From positions 66,918,682 to 66,982,681 of the forward strand of contig OZ035963.1 in NCBI GenBank assembly GCA_964034945.1: a DNA stretch of 64,000 bases. The letters run 5' to 3'. The stretch comes from Chrysopilus asiliformis. Lineage: Eukaryota > Arthropoda > Insecta > Diptera > Rhagionidae. The notes beneath the pieces were generated by a model that saw only the letters and a list, made by a program, of their open reading frames with translations, did no database searches and was not told where the DNA came from. This document shows positions 48,301 to 63,000 of this stretch, one piece after another; the stretch's first letter is position 1, and the number at the start of each line of letters is the position of its first letter. The position numbers were made by a program, and so were the translations under genes.

Positions 48301-51300
48301 AAATATGTGTGATAAAAACATCTTAATCCTTAAATATTGAATCAATTTTTCATACTAGAAAATTCTTCTGTGTGACTGTTGTTACTGTTGATGGCTCTTA
48401 TTTCCAGTGACTCGTAAAAAACTTTTTTGTTTCGTATGAAATTTATGAATTCTCACATATTTATGTGTACGATATGAATATATTTTTTTGCTGTTTGTGT
48501 TTTTGGGTTACATATTATTTTTCGTTATACTGTTTTTATTATGTTTCATCTGATTTCATTTCATCAGGCAGTTTCAATGGAAAGCGAGATAAATTTATCT
48601 TACGACACAAAAAAAGAGCAACGAAGTTTGATGGTTTGGGGCACGAAAAACGAAGCCGTATACTCAACACCACGAATGGTCGTTACAGGAAAGTGTTTTC
48701 CCTGCTTAGCATAAAATGATGAAAGGGCTGTGCGAAGGAAAATTTTCGTTTTACATTTTTCCATGCTTTCAAATGAACGAAGGCCCTCATCTATTTGATG
48801 TATACGCAGACATTTACATAATAAGAGGAAAACTTCTCCCTGTCGCGTATGGATTTAAGGGTGGTATTTGCGAATAACGTAGGACTTCAAGAATATTGAA
48901 ACTATTCTATTTTATTTTAAGATTTTCACATGCATAAAAAATGCCAAAAATGAAGATACTAGACAATCGCATATGGCCATCATTCTCAATCCTTTCAAAT
49001 TTCAATCTTTAATATTGTGAACCGGCAGTATAAAATATTCTTAGGCACAGTCCTGAAGCTGGCTACCGTCAACCCTGAACGATCTGCAACTAACAATCGA
49101 ATGTGATCATCAAATGATTTTCATATATGAAAAGTATAACAATTCTATTCGGTGAAATTCACTTGCAATCGAAACCGAATCAGAAAGTTTCTCAAGACAC
49201 ATTTCTAAACGATTTAAAAATCGCTAGGTTCGCTAGGTGTGTCAAAAAATGTTTAGGTCCTATGGGGCTAACCTTTTTCGATGTTTTTTTTTCGAAAATT
49301 TAAATTGAAAATTTTAGTATTAGGCCTTAAAAAGGTCTCAGGGTAAATTTTTGCCACAAAAAATGGATAACAGAATGTTTGTGTTATCCTTACAGGTCCT
49401 TGGAATCCAATATCGGAATTTTCAACTTGGCTTTTGAAAATAGCAATGCCCAGCATCCATGAAACTGATTTTCTTAAGAACATATGCAAAAAGGACCATT
49501 TTGTTATCCTTAAAATATCCTGAGGATCCATTGACAGGCATTCATTGACACACAATACTTACTATTTTAAAATGGTTATAAGAAACTCAACAAAACCGAC
49601 ATACGATTTATATTTAAATTAAATTTCATATTCAGCCCGTCGCGTCGTATAGGAAGTAGCTGTCTCGAAGTTTATTTGTTTGGCCCTTAAGCAGAAAACC
49701 TCCACCCTCTCAGTTTTTCGTACAATTTTTTTTTCAGAATTTCGTTTTATTACATATTATTGTTATTATTTTGGACTCCTTTGAGATCCTATTGCATACG
49801 AATTAACCAAATGTTCATGCAGACAGCAGCCTAAGGACTTACTGGCGGCTATTAGACTTTAATTTTATTAAAATTTTATACTGGTTTCTTATGCTGGATT
49901 TTGTAGCGCAGATAAAGAGGAAGTAATTTGCCATTCTTTGGCAAAGCGAATCGTATTACTAACAATCCTTTGTCAAACACATTGCTCTGGTATTTTATTT
50001 TACGATCATGCCGGGGGTATTTTATTTAATGGTGCCACACAACTACTGCTATATTAAATTCATCCTGATGGTTTGCTATGTTTTAAATTCATGTTTCGTT
50101 ACTTCCTGCCGCGTACTTTGTGAGTTATATTCATCCATGTATGTCCCTCTTAAGTATCCTTAGCTATTCTTTATTTTATCATCTAAAATATTAAAAGTAT
50201 TCGCCCATTGCCGAGAGTGTACTTTAAAGCGACGTACCAGGAAAGCCCTTAACATTGTAGCTAAATTTATATCCTTCTAGCTGCATAGCACTAAAATTTC
50301 AAATTTACTCTGAATTCATGAATTATTATTATCTATGTTTTTGTTGTTGCTGCTGGTAAATAGTAAAGCATTCTTAGATAAATTATTTGTTTAATAAATA
50401 TACAATTTATGAATTTATCTCCGACATAAAGTTAACTTTAATAATCTAGTAACGACATTATTAAAGATAAGTTTTTATTTTCGCAATGGGAAGAGTTATT
50501 TTATCACGTGAAAGGAATTTGTTGTTAAATTGTAATAAAATTATTAGCCGCTGAGTAGATTTTTACCTCAGATTTTATGTGCAAGTTTTCATATATCAAA
50601 ATTTTAATTCAATTGTTTTTGCAAATTGTTGCGTCAATATAGACAGATAGGCAGGCATTTAAAGATCTGCTGATATCTAATTAAATTTCTAAATTCGTAA
50701 AAATTTTGAATCATAAAATGTCCGTTTAAAATATACTTGTTAAAAATTAAACTGCATTTTACCAGACTCGTTTCAAATCAGTTATGTAAATCAATTTCAC
50801 TTAGGTTTTTTTTTGTTGTTAAGTGATCTTATTTAAAAGTGTGGATATTAAATTTTTTATTCATAAAGTGACACTTTTCTCGAGTGGAACCCTAAAAGTG
50901 CTGAAAATGTATGCAAAAAACATAATTCCATCACGAGTTTATTTGCGTAATATTGCGTTAAACATAGGCATTAGTAGAATTCGGGACGAAGCATTAAAAG
51001 TTGACGCTTGAGGAATGGAAAAACTGTTTGGATTGATTTTTAATTCGAAATATAAGGCATAAAATTGTATCACTTAGCACTTTTGATGTGGTTTGTATAT
51101 ATGTATTTTTGGATTACGCTATTAATCAGGTTTAGAGTTAATAGCATATTTAGATTATCTAAAATATTTAACGAAAAATATTGTTGAATGCTAATCGGTT
51201 TTTATGGAAAAGAGAAAAAAACATCGTGATCTTCTTTGCCGACATGATGTGAGGCTGTCGATATATTGATAGGTAAAGTGCCAGCAGTAAATTCAATTTT

Positions 51301-51835
51301 TCATCGTTTAACCTAATTTTCACTTCATTCACGCGCCATGGAAAATAGAAAATAACTTTAGCATGTGAAAATGATGGAAACCCCGACGAATTTTTCACCA
51401 TGTTGACGTGTCATAGTGTACCTACTATGTTAATTCTGTAATAAAAATTTATATTATCCACTTCATAAGACATTTAAGCCAAAAAATTTATTCATATGGA
51501 AGAAGCACTTAGTGCCAAATTATATTTAGGCATAGAATAAAATGAACTTCGTTCCTGTGCTTCCTTTTTTGCCGCCTAATGACAATGGTGGATTCGTCCC
51601 TAGTTCACCTGAAACCCACTCTCCCACTTAAACGTCGTAGGGTTGATTTGGCGTAGATTTAGAGTGGAATAGACAGACTGTATACTCGTAGGTAAAACAC
51701 ATTTTTAGACATCATATGCAGGGTTACTCGGATAAATAAATGAATGGATATAACAGGTAGCGGTATGTGACAACCAAGCCAAAATAACGTTCATTTGTTG
51801 GCAATATTGACAAATGATCCTTCTGATCCTTTTCT

Positions 51836-51862
51836 CACCCCGCCCCCCTCTCCTCTCCCTCC
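51836..51862. repeat. Pyrimidine-rich tract (G-rich on minus strand)
   Basis: Cytosine runs (CACCCC-G-CCCCCCTC then TCCTCTCCCTCC) stand out in an AT-rich region. The minus strand has G runs of 4, 6 and 3. It is followed at about 51892 by a short GT repeat. Confidence 0.7.
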
Positions 51863-54800
51863 GACCATCTTGAGCTTGCCATATACGTGAGGGGTGTGTG
51901 TGTGTTATGAGTTCGCACTTATGATTGAATGACACCGCTCTCAGGTTAAGAAACTACCACCTGGAGTGCTACTTATAGACATGAATAGAGTTTTTGTGCC
52001 CTCCGTCAGGTCACATCGCACCCGATGCTTATTCTAAAATTAGATCCTAATTTCGGGCAGAAGCGGAAAATACAGGCAAAAAAATCAAAAGAGTTGGTAC
52101 CGAAAGGCATCACCACCAAATGTTCGTTTAGCATACAAAGGTAGATTACGCTTGGAAAAGTCAGATGTTCACTTCATATTGCCACCATGTAATATCTGAT
52201 AAATGTAATATCATACCCCCTCAACATGTCAACGTTATAAAGAACTCGCTAAATTTTGTTTGTAACGAAACTGCTGTGGTTGAAAAGTTACCATTGAAAT
52301 TAAATTGTGTTATTTTGCTCAATTTATTTTATGATTTAAGCAACTGGTTGCTATTTTATTTAAACTTTAGATACTAGAGTACATCAAAAGAATGATTATG
52401 TTTATTTTAACTGTAATTGTGTGTATTTTATTTAATATTCATACATTTTCCTACAGTTAAACACATCAAGTTAATTCAGATTCAGATGTTTTTACAATAG
52501 AAATGAAAAGGGAACTTGCAGTTTTTAGGCACCTTTGGTGTCCCTCTGATAAATCTATAACCCCTCGAGTTTTTTTCTGGTGTTATCTTTACATAGATTT
52601 TGATTTTTGAACTTTTCAAAACCGTTTGAGTTATTTCTGAACATTTCCCAATCGTTTTCACACTCGTTACCAACATTAGCCCAGAAATCTGGAAAGGTAT
52701 CAGGTTTTTCACCTTTTATACATCATACTAAACATTTTTCTCTATCATTTGGTTGTCAAATAATTCGATAAAAGAAATTTAGGCGAATAAAATTCTATGC
52801 CAAATATTCTAACAGTTGATTTATTTTTATGAGCTTTGAGCTTTTATGAAAGGTAAAAATGTCAAACTGACTTTCGTGACTGGCATTCGACTATAAACCA
52901 CACCTAATTTTATTTTCTTTTCGCGAGAAGTCAATTTGAAGTACTCGTAACCTAAAAAAAACTATACACAATACAAGAAATATATTTAAAATAATTGGAA
53001 TATCGATTTATTAGTTCCTTCATAAATATTTCTCGTTTCTTTTACATAAAACGTAAATTGCATTTATATTTAGTTTGGGAAAAATCAATTCCATTTTCAT
53101 TTAGATTGTACGTATTTAAGGTTAAAAGATAGTAAATAATATTTATATTAAATCCTCTATAAATATAAATGAATAGATTTCATCAGTTTTGCAGCAATTT
53201 CGAATGGAAATTTTCTTTGCAGATAAAATTTCATCAATTCAGGTTAAGGTTTTGAGCAGAAATTTAAAAAAAAAATACTAATTGAAATATTTTTTTTTTT
53301 GTAAAATCATAAAGATTTGACCAAATTTTGTATCAAAATAATTTTAACATCCTTTATTCACCAAAATATTTATTCTTGCTGATTTGAAAATACATTTAAA
53401 GCGAAATTGATAAACTTGGTTGCGGAAAATCGTGTTTCTTGTTAAATATAAATCATTTATTTGACATTGGTATCTTAGCAATCCATTGGACTTGCAGAAA
53501 ATCTAAGAAAATTGAATCATAAATCATGTACGACAAGGAAAATTTCATTCACGTAACCAAAAGTTTCAATTCCTATAGCATTTCATTGTTGAAATCATAG
53601 AAAACTCCAAAAAAGTCACAAGAAAAACTTTTTTACCAAGCAAAAGAAAAAAAATCTGTGATTTTCTGCTGATTCTTATGATTTTCCAATGATAGCTCGA
53701 GAAAATTTCATTTGAAACTGTTCCGATAATAATTTGCATGCATTGCATTTTTAATGATTTTAATAAGCCACGATTTTCCATTTGAATTGTGATGGAAAAT
53801 CGAAATTCGGACGAGAAAAGTCTTTTCCTTTTGTGTGTTTTGTTCGTTTTGTCGTCATATCTTTAACTTATTTCCATTCCATTAAACTCAGATCAATCTT
53901 TCTGTTTTCAATTGAATTGGAAAATTTTAGTTGAAATTCTAAAATGAAGAAAACATTCTTAAAAGCAAAATTCTGTACAGTTCTATATGCTGAATGAATC
54001 AATTATTATGAATGTCTTTATGCAGGAAAACGCCATTTAAAGTTTAGCCAATTAAATTATTTGCGAATAGAATTTAGATTAATATCAAACAAACTGACAG
54101 CATTTAAATTAAATTTGAATGGAAAATCCTTCGAAAGGATGTTTTAGTTTGAAAGCTTGACAAATAATGGCTTGGGAGGGAATTAAGAATGAGTGAAATG
54201 GTTAAGAGTTTTAAAATTAATTCACAATTTACAAACCATTTTTAGAGTCCAAAATATGGAAAGACTTCATTTTTTCAGTTGTGCAAAGAAGATTTAACAA
54301 GGGTTAGAATTGCTAACAATTAATTCAAATTACGAAACACCAACCCACAACTTTTCCAAAGCATTTTCTGCTCCATTGAATGAAAACATGCGAGTGATTT
54401 TTAATCAAAATCACGATGCTTTTTACGGTAACATTCGAAAAAAGATTTTTTTTTTTGTAAAAATTGACTGTCCTGTTTCTGCCTTGTATTAAACGTTCAA
54501 TAGATGGTGCCAAAAATAGAGAAAATTAAGTTCTACAATGGAAAAGAGGGAAAAAATTTACACGCGCACGATTTAACAGACAGAAAAGGATTCTAGGAAA
54601 AATGATGATAAAAAAAACATATTGCTGCTGGAAAAATGTGGAAAAGCGAAAACCCCGATGCGGAAAACATGAATTTTGTGAGAAAATATAGAGGGAAAAT
54701 TCATTGTTTCAAGATTTGTTAGCGATTTATTTGTAAAGCTCTCATTTCCGGTTCGTCGATGCTGGGCGGTGGGCGATTTAGAATGAAAAATACCCGTAAA

Positions 54801-57800
54801 GCTTTTGCTTTGCAAAAATATTTCACAAACAATTTGAAATAATTAATTTCAGGCGATTTTTCTTGTAATAAATTCCGCACCAAAGTAAAGACAATTAATT
54901 CATTGTTTTATTACAATACTTGTTACAATATATATCAGACTTTGAAAAAATCGCATTTTAAGCAGCTATATATAAACTGTTCAAGCTGTTCTTGTTTTGT
55001 AAAATTGTAAAACAAATAGCTATTGGAGTTTTAAAGGTCAACGGGCAGGGGGTATCAGAAAAAGATATTTAAGACAGATATGAGAATATTTCACATCAAA
55101 CAATTTTATCGAACAAAACACACTAATTACATTTTATTTTAATCAAATGTCAACACTAACAAAAATTATTGCTATAAATGTGGTTATTTAACGTCCCTTT
55201 TTTTGTTCAATTACCCCAAATATTTTCTTATAACACCCCCGAAATCACCTTCATAATTCAGTTTTGTCCATCAAAAGTTCACACTATAGAAACATAACAA
55301 TTTTATCACTTATTCTTGGCAGCAATAACATTGACTTTGGAAATATGAAAAGATGATCAGGGAGTGTGAGAAAATGGAAAGAAATGAGAAAAATGCGCTC
55401 GCTACCAAGGAGGAATGATCAACAAAAATAAGCAAACGGAAAGTGACAGTGAATTGTTGGAAAAGCTCTTAAAACTTATATCCACGAAAAATCGTTCAAT
55501 GCCTGCTGGATGCTAAGCGGAAGGAGACCAATTTTCTTTAGGACTATAGGCTTATATTTGTATACTAAAAACGCGATTGATCCTATTATATGTGAGTATT
55601 ACTAGCGTTTTACTATGCTTCCAGCATAAAACATTAAATACAATGTAATACGCTTTTATGATCGAAAATATAACAGAAATAACCAAACTACCCTTAATCA
55701 ACTACTCTACCATTTTTGGAACTAAAAAAAAACCTAAAGGGAGCATAGAAAATGGAGAAAAAAAATTAATAACTCGCCACTGTTTGTCCTAATTTTACTT
55801 TCAAGGTCAAGATTAGATGTCATCGATTTGCTAGAGGCATTATTCAGAAACTCTACTATGCCGATCAAAAGCAAATGTTTGACAAGAAAGGAAACAGAAA
55901 AAGGGCACTAGATGACTGGCCACCCCACATCTCCATTTCCTGGAAAATCGAATTGATATTCAATATAGGGTGTGAAAAAACGCACCAAACTCAAAAGGAA
56001 AATGTTAAGGACGTGGTATTAAGCTCTTGTTGATGACATGAAGTTGTATGTAAGTGACTCATATCTTGTAATCCTTTTGTTTTTTAGACTTAAATAGAAT
56101 TAAAATGATATGCTTGGGAATTGTAGAAAAACCCTGCAAGTAAAGAGCATTTTTAAGACCCGGGGTGTCTTAGGTGTAGAGAGAGCACATATTAAAAGCT
56201 TATTTATTAGTTTCATTTTTATAAAAGAATTGTCTGTTTCTTTATCATTAAAGGACTTTTAATTTTTCGACACTTGTGTGTAAAAACGTTTTTATAAAAA
56301 TTTAAAGCAAATAAAGCGACATGATTATTCTTTTCACATAAAACAATGAAATTGTTTATCAATCAATTTCTCGTAGAATTTAAGTTAGGATAAATTTCGT
56401 AATAAACAATGTGTGAGTAAGAATGTATAGCTTTGGTATTAAATTCATTATCGCACGCATGAAATATATTTATTATTTCTGGCTCCATTACATATAATTA
56501 CTAGTGCAAAGTAACAAACGCATTAATTTTAGTTATTAGTATTACAATAATTTCCGGAATTTCATTGTTTTATCCTAATATAAATTATACCTTTCCGTAA
56601 CAAAATGAATAACCGGTGTGTTCCAATTTGCTTCTTCCGACATGTAAGCTTTTTGAATGAAACAAAACCCAAGTTTGTGGTTAACATTTTTGGATAATTG
56701 CAGATATTAGGGGTTTTTTTTATTGTCAAATATTTGTACTCGCTGAGGCGAATATAATTATCATCAGAAATATATTTAATAACTTGAATATTTTGTCAAA
56801 ATATGAATTGAATGTTACGTGGCAAAAAATCCTTATAAATTGTTTGAGAAGGTAAATTTTTTATGTTTTTTCGGATGATTTTGAATGTAGTATGAATGTA
56901 TGTATATAGCCTTGGCCCCTCATGAAACTTAGTGCCATTTTTCACTATGACTATCAAAAATGATAGCCATGGCAGTCAATGTATTAATAGACATCTAATA
57001 GATAGAAAAGTTCCTTTCTGCTTCCTTAAAACCCAGATAAAAAAACATGAAAAAATCCATTCTTAGTTTCTCACTCAAAATGTTAAACATAAATCAGTAA
57101 TGACATCGTAAGCGAACTATTCACAAACTAAGTTGATGACAACACAAGATTATCTTACAATCACTAAATTTTTTTTTGAAAAATCGTCTGCAACCATATT
57201 TGCAAGAAAAAAAAATCTTTGTTAGCAAATTTTCATGACGCAAAAATTAGCAAAGAACAATATCCCAGTGGATTTTACAACAACTCTTAATTAATCATTT
57301 CTTTGCAGTAAAAATTATAAGAACAATAAGAAGCGCTCTTCAAAAAAAATCCCATTCAAAACTTAAAAAAAAAACACAACAGGCCCTGAAATTATGCTGT
57401 TCAAGCCTAAACATATTTTTAACGCAAAAAAGGAAAAAAAGAATATGAAAAATAAGAAATTCAGGAGATTTTGTTAAAATATCGAAGTGGTATTAAAAAC
57501 TGTGGAGCGAAACAAAACACGGTTGAATATGAAAACATGAGGAGAATTTTTGCCTTATAGGCAAATTCTGGGTAAAACGAAGCACCACCAGAGCATGGCG
57601 AAGGACATAATAATTACTGGGGGAAACGACATCTCCTTAAAAATGTTGAAGAGTATTGATTAGAAGATAGCTGAATAAAAGACACAGCAAGGATATTCAA
57701 AATTACTGTTCATTTTTAACGACCTTTTGCTGGGGGATGATTTCGTCGCTGTTTGTTTGCGTGCGATCTCATTCACTCCAATTGCAATCTATATTTGATG

Positions 57801-59507
57801 AAAAGTCTCTTTGCATATGGTATAAATTTTTCACCGACTAAGGATGCCCACAAGAAACTTTCCCGTGTGCTTCTCTTTCCGTCTTTTTGATTTGTTTTTT
57901 TTAGCTAAACATAAAAAGGACTTTGTCTACACGATGTGTATCCTTGGAGCCCATCAGCCGTTATCCTCGTTGTTGTCATCCATTAATGACAAATGCCAGT
58001 TTTCCGAGGAATATCTAATGGGATAATTGGCAATGCAAACAACCACCAGTATATATGCTGCACCTATTATTATCGTTTAGTAGAGTCACATAAGTTTCGT
58101 CTTCTGCTACCATGCACAAAACATTAGTATACAAACCGAATGAATATAAAAAATGTGCTATAATAGGTGAAATAATTGCAGGAATAACGATGTGAGAGTT
58201 GAATTCCATTTCGGTCATAAACAAAAAGAAAAACAAAACATCATTCGGAAAAGCAGAGAGGCAGAATTTCGAGTTTTCAATTCTAGTTTCAGTAAAACTA
58301 AAAATGAAACTCAAGATGATATTGTTTCCATTTGTACCAATTTGTTTGTCGTAATTCTCCGTAATGTGGACACATGGTTTTGTTTTGATTTGATAAAAAT
58401 AAAAAATACTTTCTGCTATTCATCCTTTAGAAAAACTGGTACCCACAATGAAGAACAAACTTTTCTATTTAAAAAAACACACACACACAACCACGAGAAA
58501 TGGTAAGAAAAGCCGGAAAAGTCTTTCATTCGCCAAGTTTTTGACACCATCTCAGTACGGTTCGATTCAACCAACCACCCAGAAATTTTTAAACATCACA
58601 GAAACATTTTTTCAGCGTTTTATCATCTCCATTGTTTAGGAAAAGCATTGGAAAACTTTGTCAGAGTTCGGTTCACGTCGAACGTGACTCAGCTGTGAAA
58701 GAATTTTGTCTTATTTTGCTTAAGTTGTCACTTTATTTAACTACGGCATCATCATTTGTTTTCCTATGATTTATTAATGATGGGATTTTTCGGAACGGGG
58801 CTAAACTCAGTGTCTGTTCCTCTTTAATCGCCACATGGTCGTTTTGAAAGGGGTTTTTATTGATTATAGAAAACGATTTTTTGCAATGCAAAATAAATAT
58901 ATCGGAGGTTTGTAAAGTTTTTTCTCATGAACCAAGTAAAATCAGCAACATTAATTAAATATTTTAGATAGATTTGACGAAAAGGTTGTAAATAGCAGAA
59001 CTGATGAAAATTCTTTAGGGTTTTTTTTCTGGAAACAATCATGATATATTGAGATCTCATAAAACATGTAAAAATGGAATATGTGGTTTCAAAGATTTTG
59101 GGGATCGCAAAAATGCGGTTCTCTATAAAGGTCTTCAAATTTTCGATTTCTGAAATCAAAGTTTTGATCATTGAAAGATGATTTAACAAAAATTTTATTT
59201 TTTAGGTTATATCATTGTTCTTAGTTACACCATTGAGTCCACATTCCGGAATATTAAAAACCAAATGAAACCATTAGTATCCCCGGTCATCACTTTCCCT
59301 TATCTGGCGCGAAAACATCAAAAAAAACATCGACATTTCGAATCGTAAATACATAAAACAAATTAGGTTTTCTTTTAAGTCTAATGCAATTCATATTAAA
59401 TATGTATTGCTCAATGATTTGCATTCTGTGCCATCCATTATTCAATAATGAGTTTAACCATTATTTACAGTTTAATCACGTAGGGTTCGACCTTTAGACG
59501 CATTTTC

Positions 59508-60067
59508 ATACTCTATATGAGAATCATATAGTAGTATATTATATTTAGTATACCGTTTATAACGCATCGAACCAATCTTCGGATACAAACATGAACTACA
59601 CCAGGGTTTTGACAATATATTTTGATTTCGTTTTGTAACTATTTCCCAACAAATAAAATTTTAATTAATTTTGCCATTTCTACCAACAAAAATGCATAAA
59701 ATCGTTTATTCAATTCTGCTTTTTCAATTGATTGGGAAATGGGATCGGTAAAAAAAACACCAGAAGTAAATTATTCCTCCTCCCTCCTACCCTTGGCTCG
59801 TCTCCTGCTCCTTCTGCTGATGTCCCTTCTGTAAAATTCTGTAAAGATTCGATTTAAAAGATAAAAGAAGAGCTTAATTCGTTATTCTTTATGCGAAAAT
59901 TCCAAATGTATTTAGAATAAGCTTTTACATAATCGGTTCATACATCAAAATCAAATCTCATTACTTCTTCTTCCAGCTACCGCACAAATGGATTTTTTCA
60001 AATAAAAAATTGGTCTGTCCTCATATAGAGTATTTGACGATTGGCAATTGTAGCTTTTCTTATGTTT
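59508..60067 (-). mobile_element. Dispersed non-coding repeat, short copy
   Basis: Inverted relative to 44368-45300, sharing both ends and several internal blocks (for example GGTATACTAAAT and TACTACTATATGATT, GCAAAATTAATT, CAGCAGAAGGAGCA, TACATTTGGAATTTTC). It lacks the internal segment with the GACGGACA array. The 13-bp ATACTCTATATGA is kept near the left end and in inverse at the right end. Confidence 0.7.
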
Positions 60068-63000
60068 AAAACAGGTAATGATAAACTTGGCGGTTTGGTG
60101 ATTAAGGGAGACATAGATAGGAAAACATGCATGTAGGTTCGATTATGATTGTTGTTGTTGAAAAATAATGACAATAACAAATACCAATAAGATAATAATC
60201 GTTTTGTAAACTATAAATATCGAAACATGATAGTACCTACTTTAAAAGTCCAACAATGCGCCTTAGAATATGAAATATGATAAAAGGACAGCAAAAGGAT
60301 CTATTTGCAAAGAGCGAATTGGAACAGAAGAGAAAAGAGAATCAGATCTATGGAGAAAAGAAGGAAAATTAACAGGAGTACAATTACAGTTTATAGTAGA
60401 GCATTGGCAAAGAATGTAACAAAATATTCCTCCCTTTTTCATAAGTACATCCTTTTAGCCGCCCGGTGTTTAACTTTAAGCCTTTTTTATTTCCTAAGTG
60501 TCATCGCCATCATCATCATATCATGTCTATGTTAAAATACTGTTAAAATACAAGGGCCACAATAATGACATTATATTTATACTTTTCTTTTTCCTAGTCA
60601 CAGTAATTCGATTTTTTTTTGTTTCCTTTTCTTTTTTGTCACAATAGGCTTTTTTTGTCCTTTATTGTTTCTCACAATTTTATTAGTGTTTTTTTTTGTT
60701 TTTCCTATTCCAATAGCAGGGTGGATATTGGAAAAAAAATACTCCACCATCATGAAAATATTGATGTCAAAGCCGACTGAATATGGTTTTGCAATAATTT
60801 CCTCGTATTTTTATGTCGATTTCTATTCATCTGTCATTTTCAGTTTTCCCCCCTATTTGACCACTTCTTAAGATTGTAAGAGGATTTTGTTTCATGTCAA
60901 AGAAAATCAATAACTTTAAATAGGGGTTTTTTCCGCCGCTTCACTCCATAGATAATAATAGTGATAAATAAGGTAATAACTACATTAATATTTCTGTTTA
61001 AAGTTTGCCCTTTTGTAGAGTAAGAAAAAAAACACAGCAACTTTTTTCACCCTCCGTAAAAATATCGACACTAAATGGTGAGTGAAAAGAGGGTGTAACA
61101 CAAAAGTTTTGTCGCTTTTGGCTGGTTAGACTGGAAAAACATAAGAAAAATACGTAAGAGGATCTTTTTTTTCCAATTGAGGCACTTTCTGTTGTCTATT
61201 TTATCAACATGGGAGTACATTTTCTAAATGAAAATCCTTGCCCCCGAGACATGATATCACATGAGAAGAAAAACTGCACAAACTTCGTTGAAAAGATTGC
61301 CACTTTTTCATCAGTGTTTTTTTATTTTATAAATATGTTTTTTTTCTTTCGAGAAATATTAATATGTACACAGAAATCTGAATATTCTTTTTATAAATCG
61401 TTCTCCGCGAAGATGTATGAAATTTATGAAGATTGTTTTTTTTCTATTTGAATTTCCTTCGATTTTTTAGCTATAGTTGTTGTGATTCGAAATGTTTCAA
61501 ATTTGTCTCAAAATCTCTCAAATCGTCTACATGAATTTCCGTTTTTTTTTGTTTTTAAAGTATTTTTCTGGATTGATTTTGTGGAAAACATACATGCATG
61601 TGATGGATAAATTCTTTAGAATAAAAACAATCATTTAAGGAACACACCCTTGAAAAAACCTGGCAGTGCTTCTATAGAAAACCGTATGTCAGCATTTAAA
61701 TGCATTCTGTAATATGACATCCAGGTAGCAGGAGCACATTCAAACAGCAACATTTTCTTAAATATTTCACATTATTTTGATAACACATATTCATTTATTC
61801 GTTTCCTTATTCAATCAACTATTTTTTTCTGTAACTATTTTTTTGTTGTTGATGATTTTTTTTAGCTTATTTGTTTGAAGGTTTTATTTTTTATTTACTT
61901 GTTTGACTTTTTAATGGCGGTAACATGCTACGCAATATTATTTTAATTATTATTTAGTTATATGCAAGTATATTAAGTACTCGATTATATTTTTTCGTAT
62001 TCCTTTTAGATAAATTATAAAAAAATACGTATCACGTTTTTTTAATGTGTGTTTCTATGCTTTTTTCGTAATTAATGATTTCGGACAGCAAATTTTAATA
62101 ATAATAATAATAATTGAACGTAAAAAGATATAGAAACCATCAGTTTAACTACACACACCGCACCGCATTATTAAGTAGATAATATTTACTTAAAATTATT
62201 ACTATATACACATTTATGTTTATATATTTATTTATATGTAAATAAAGAAAAGTAAAAAAATTATACAGCACACTAGGAATAAATTGTTCGATAAATATTC
62301 GATACAGCGTATTTGATAGTTGAATTCGAACTGAACAAAGTTAAACGAAATTTATGTGTAGAGAGTGGAAATTGAGTTTTGAGAGTTGAGTTTTCCGAAA
62401 AAAAGACGATATCGTACTAGCTTCGTATTCAGCATGCTATCGTCTCATTTAATAATCCTCTAGCATGAATACATATGTATAATATTAGTGTACAAATACA
62501 TACATACATATATGAAACGTAACATCATCATCATCACTATGGAATTCTCGCCTTTATGGAGTTGCCTGCTCATATTTACCACCCCCAAAATTGTAGAATC
62601 AGAACAAGAGGAAATCGAAAATATTGAGAAATGCTCAACTCGTAGTTTTCCTATAAGGACATTTTTCAGGCGAACAATTTTCATAGCTGACGACTTATCT
62701 ATGTTTTCTATTGTATAAGGATATTCTAAAGCACAATCGTGTATAAATCTTGTTCATCCAAACAAGCCCTGTTTGGCTGGCAAAATTTTAAAAGCTTGTA
62801 ACAAATTACAGGAACATCTTGAAATTTTCGCAGGGAGAAGCTATTGAGGTTGAAAAACTTATAATACTGTTCATTTTCATTAAAAAAAACTAGTTTTTTT
62901 TACAACGAAATTTTTCCGAGTAAGGTTTTCATCTAAAATCGGCTCGTTCCCAATATGTTCTCACGATTCTTTTCCATAGACAAGTGAAATTTTACATTTT

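Noticed and set aside
48465..48719. 84-codon plus-strand open frame with a hydrophobic start
   Set aside because: The hydrophobic part is the usual product of T-rich DNA, and the basic second half has no recognisable domain.
51705..51935. Arginine/glycine-rich minus-strand open frame
   Set aside because: The biased composition comes from the pyrimidine-rich tract; no start context or conserved feature.
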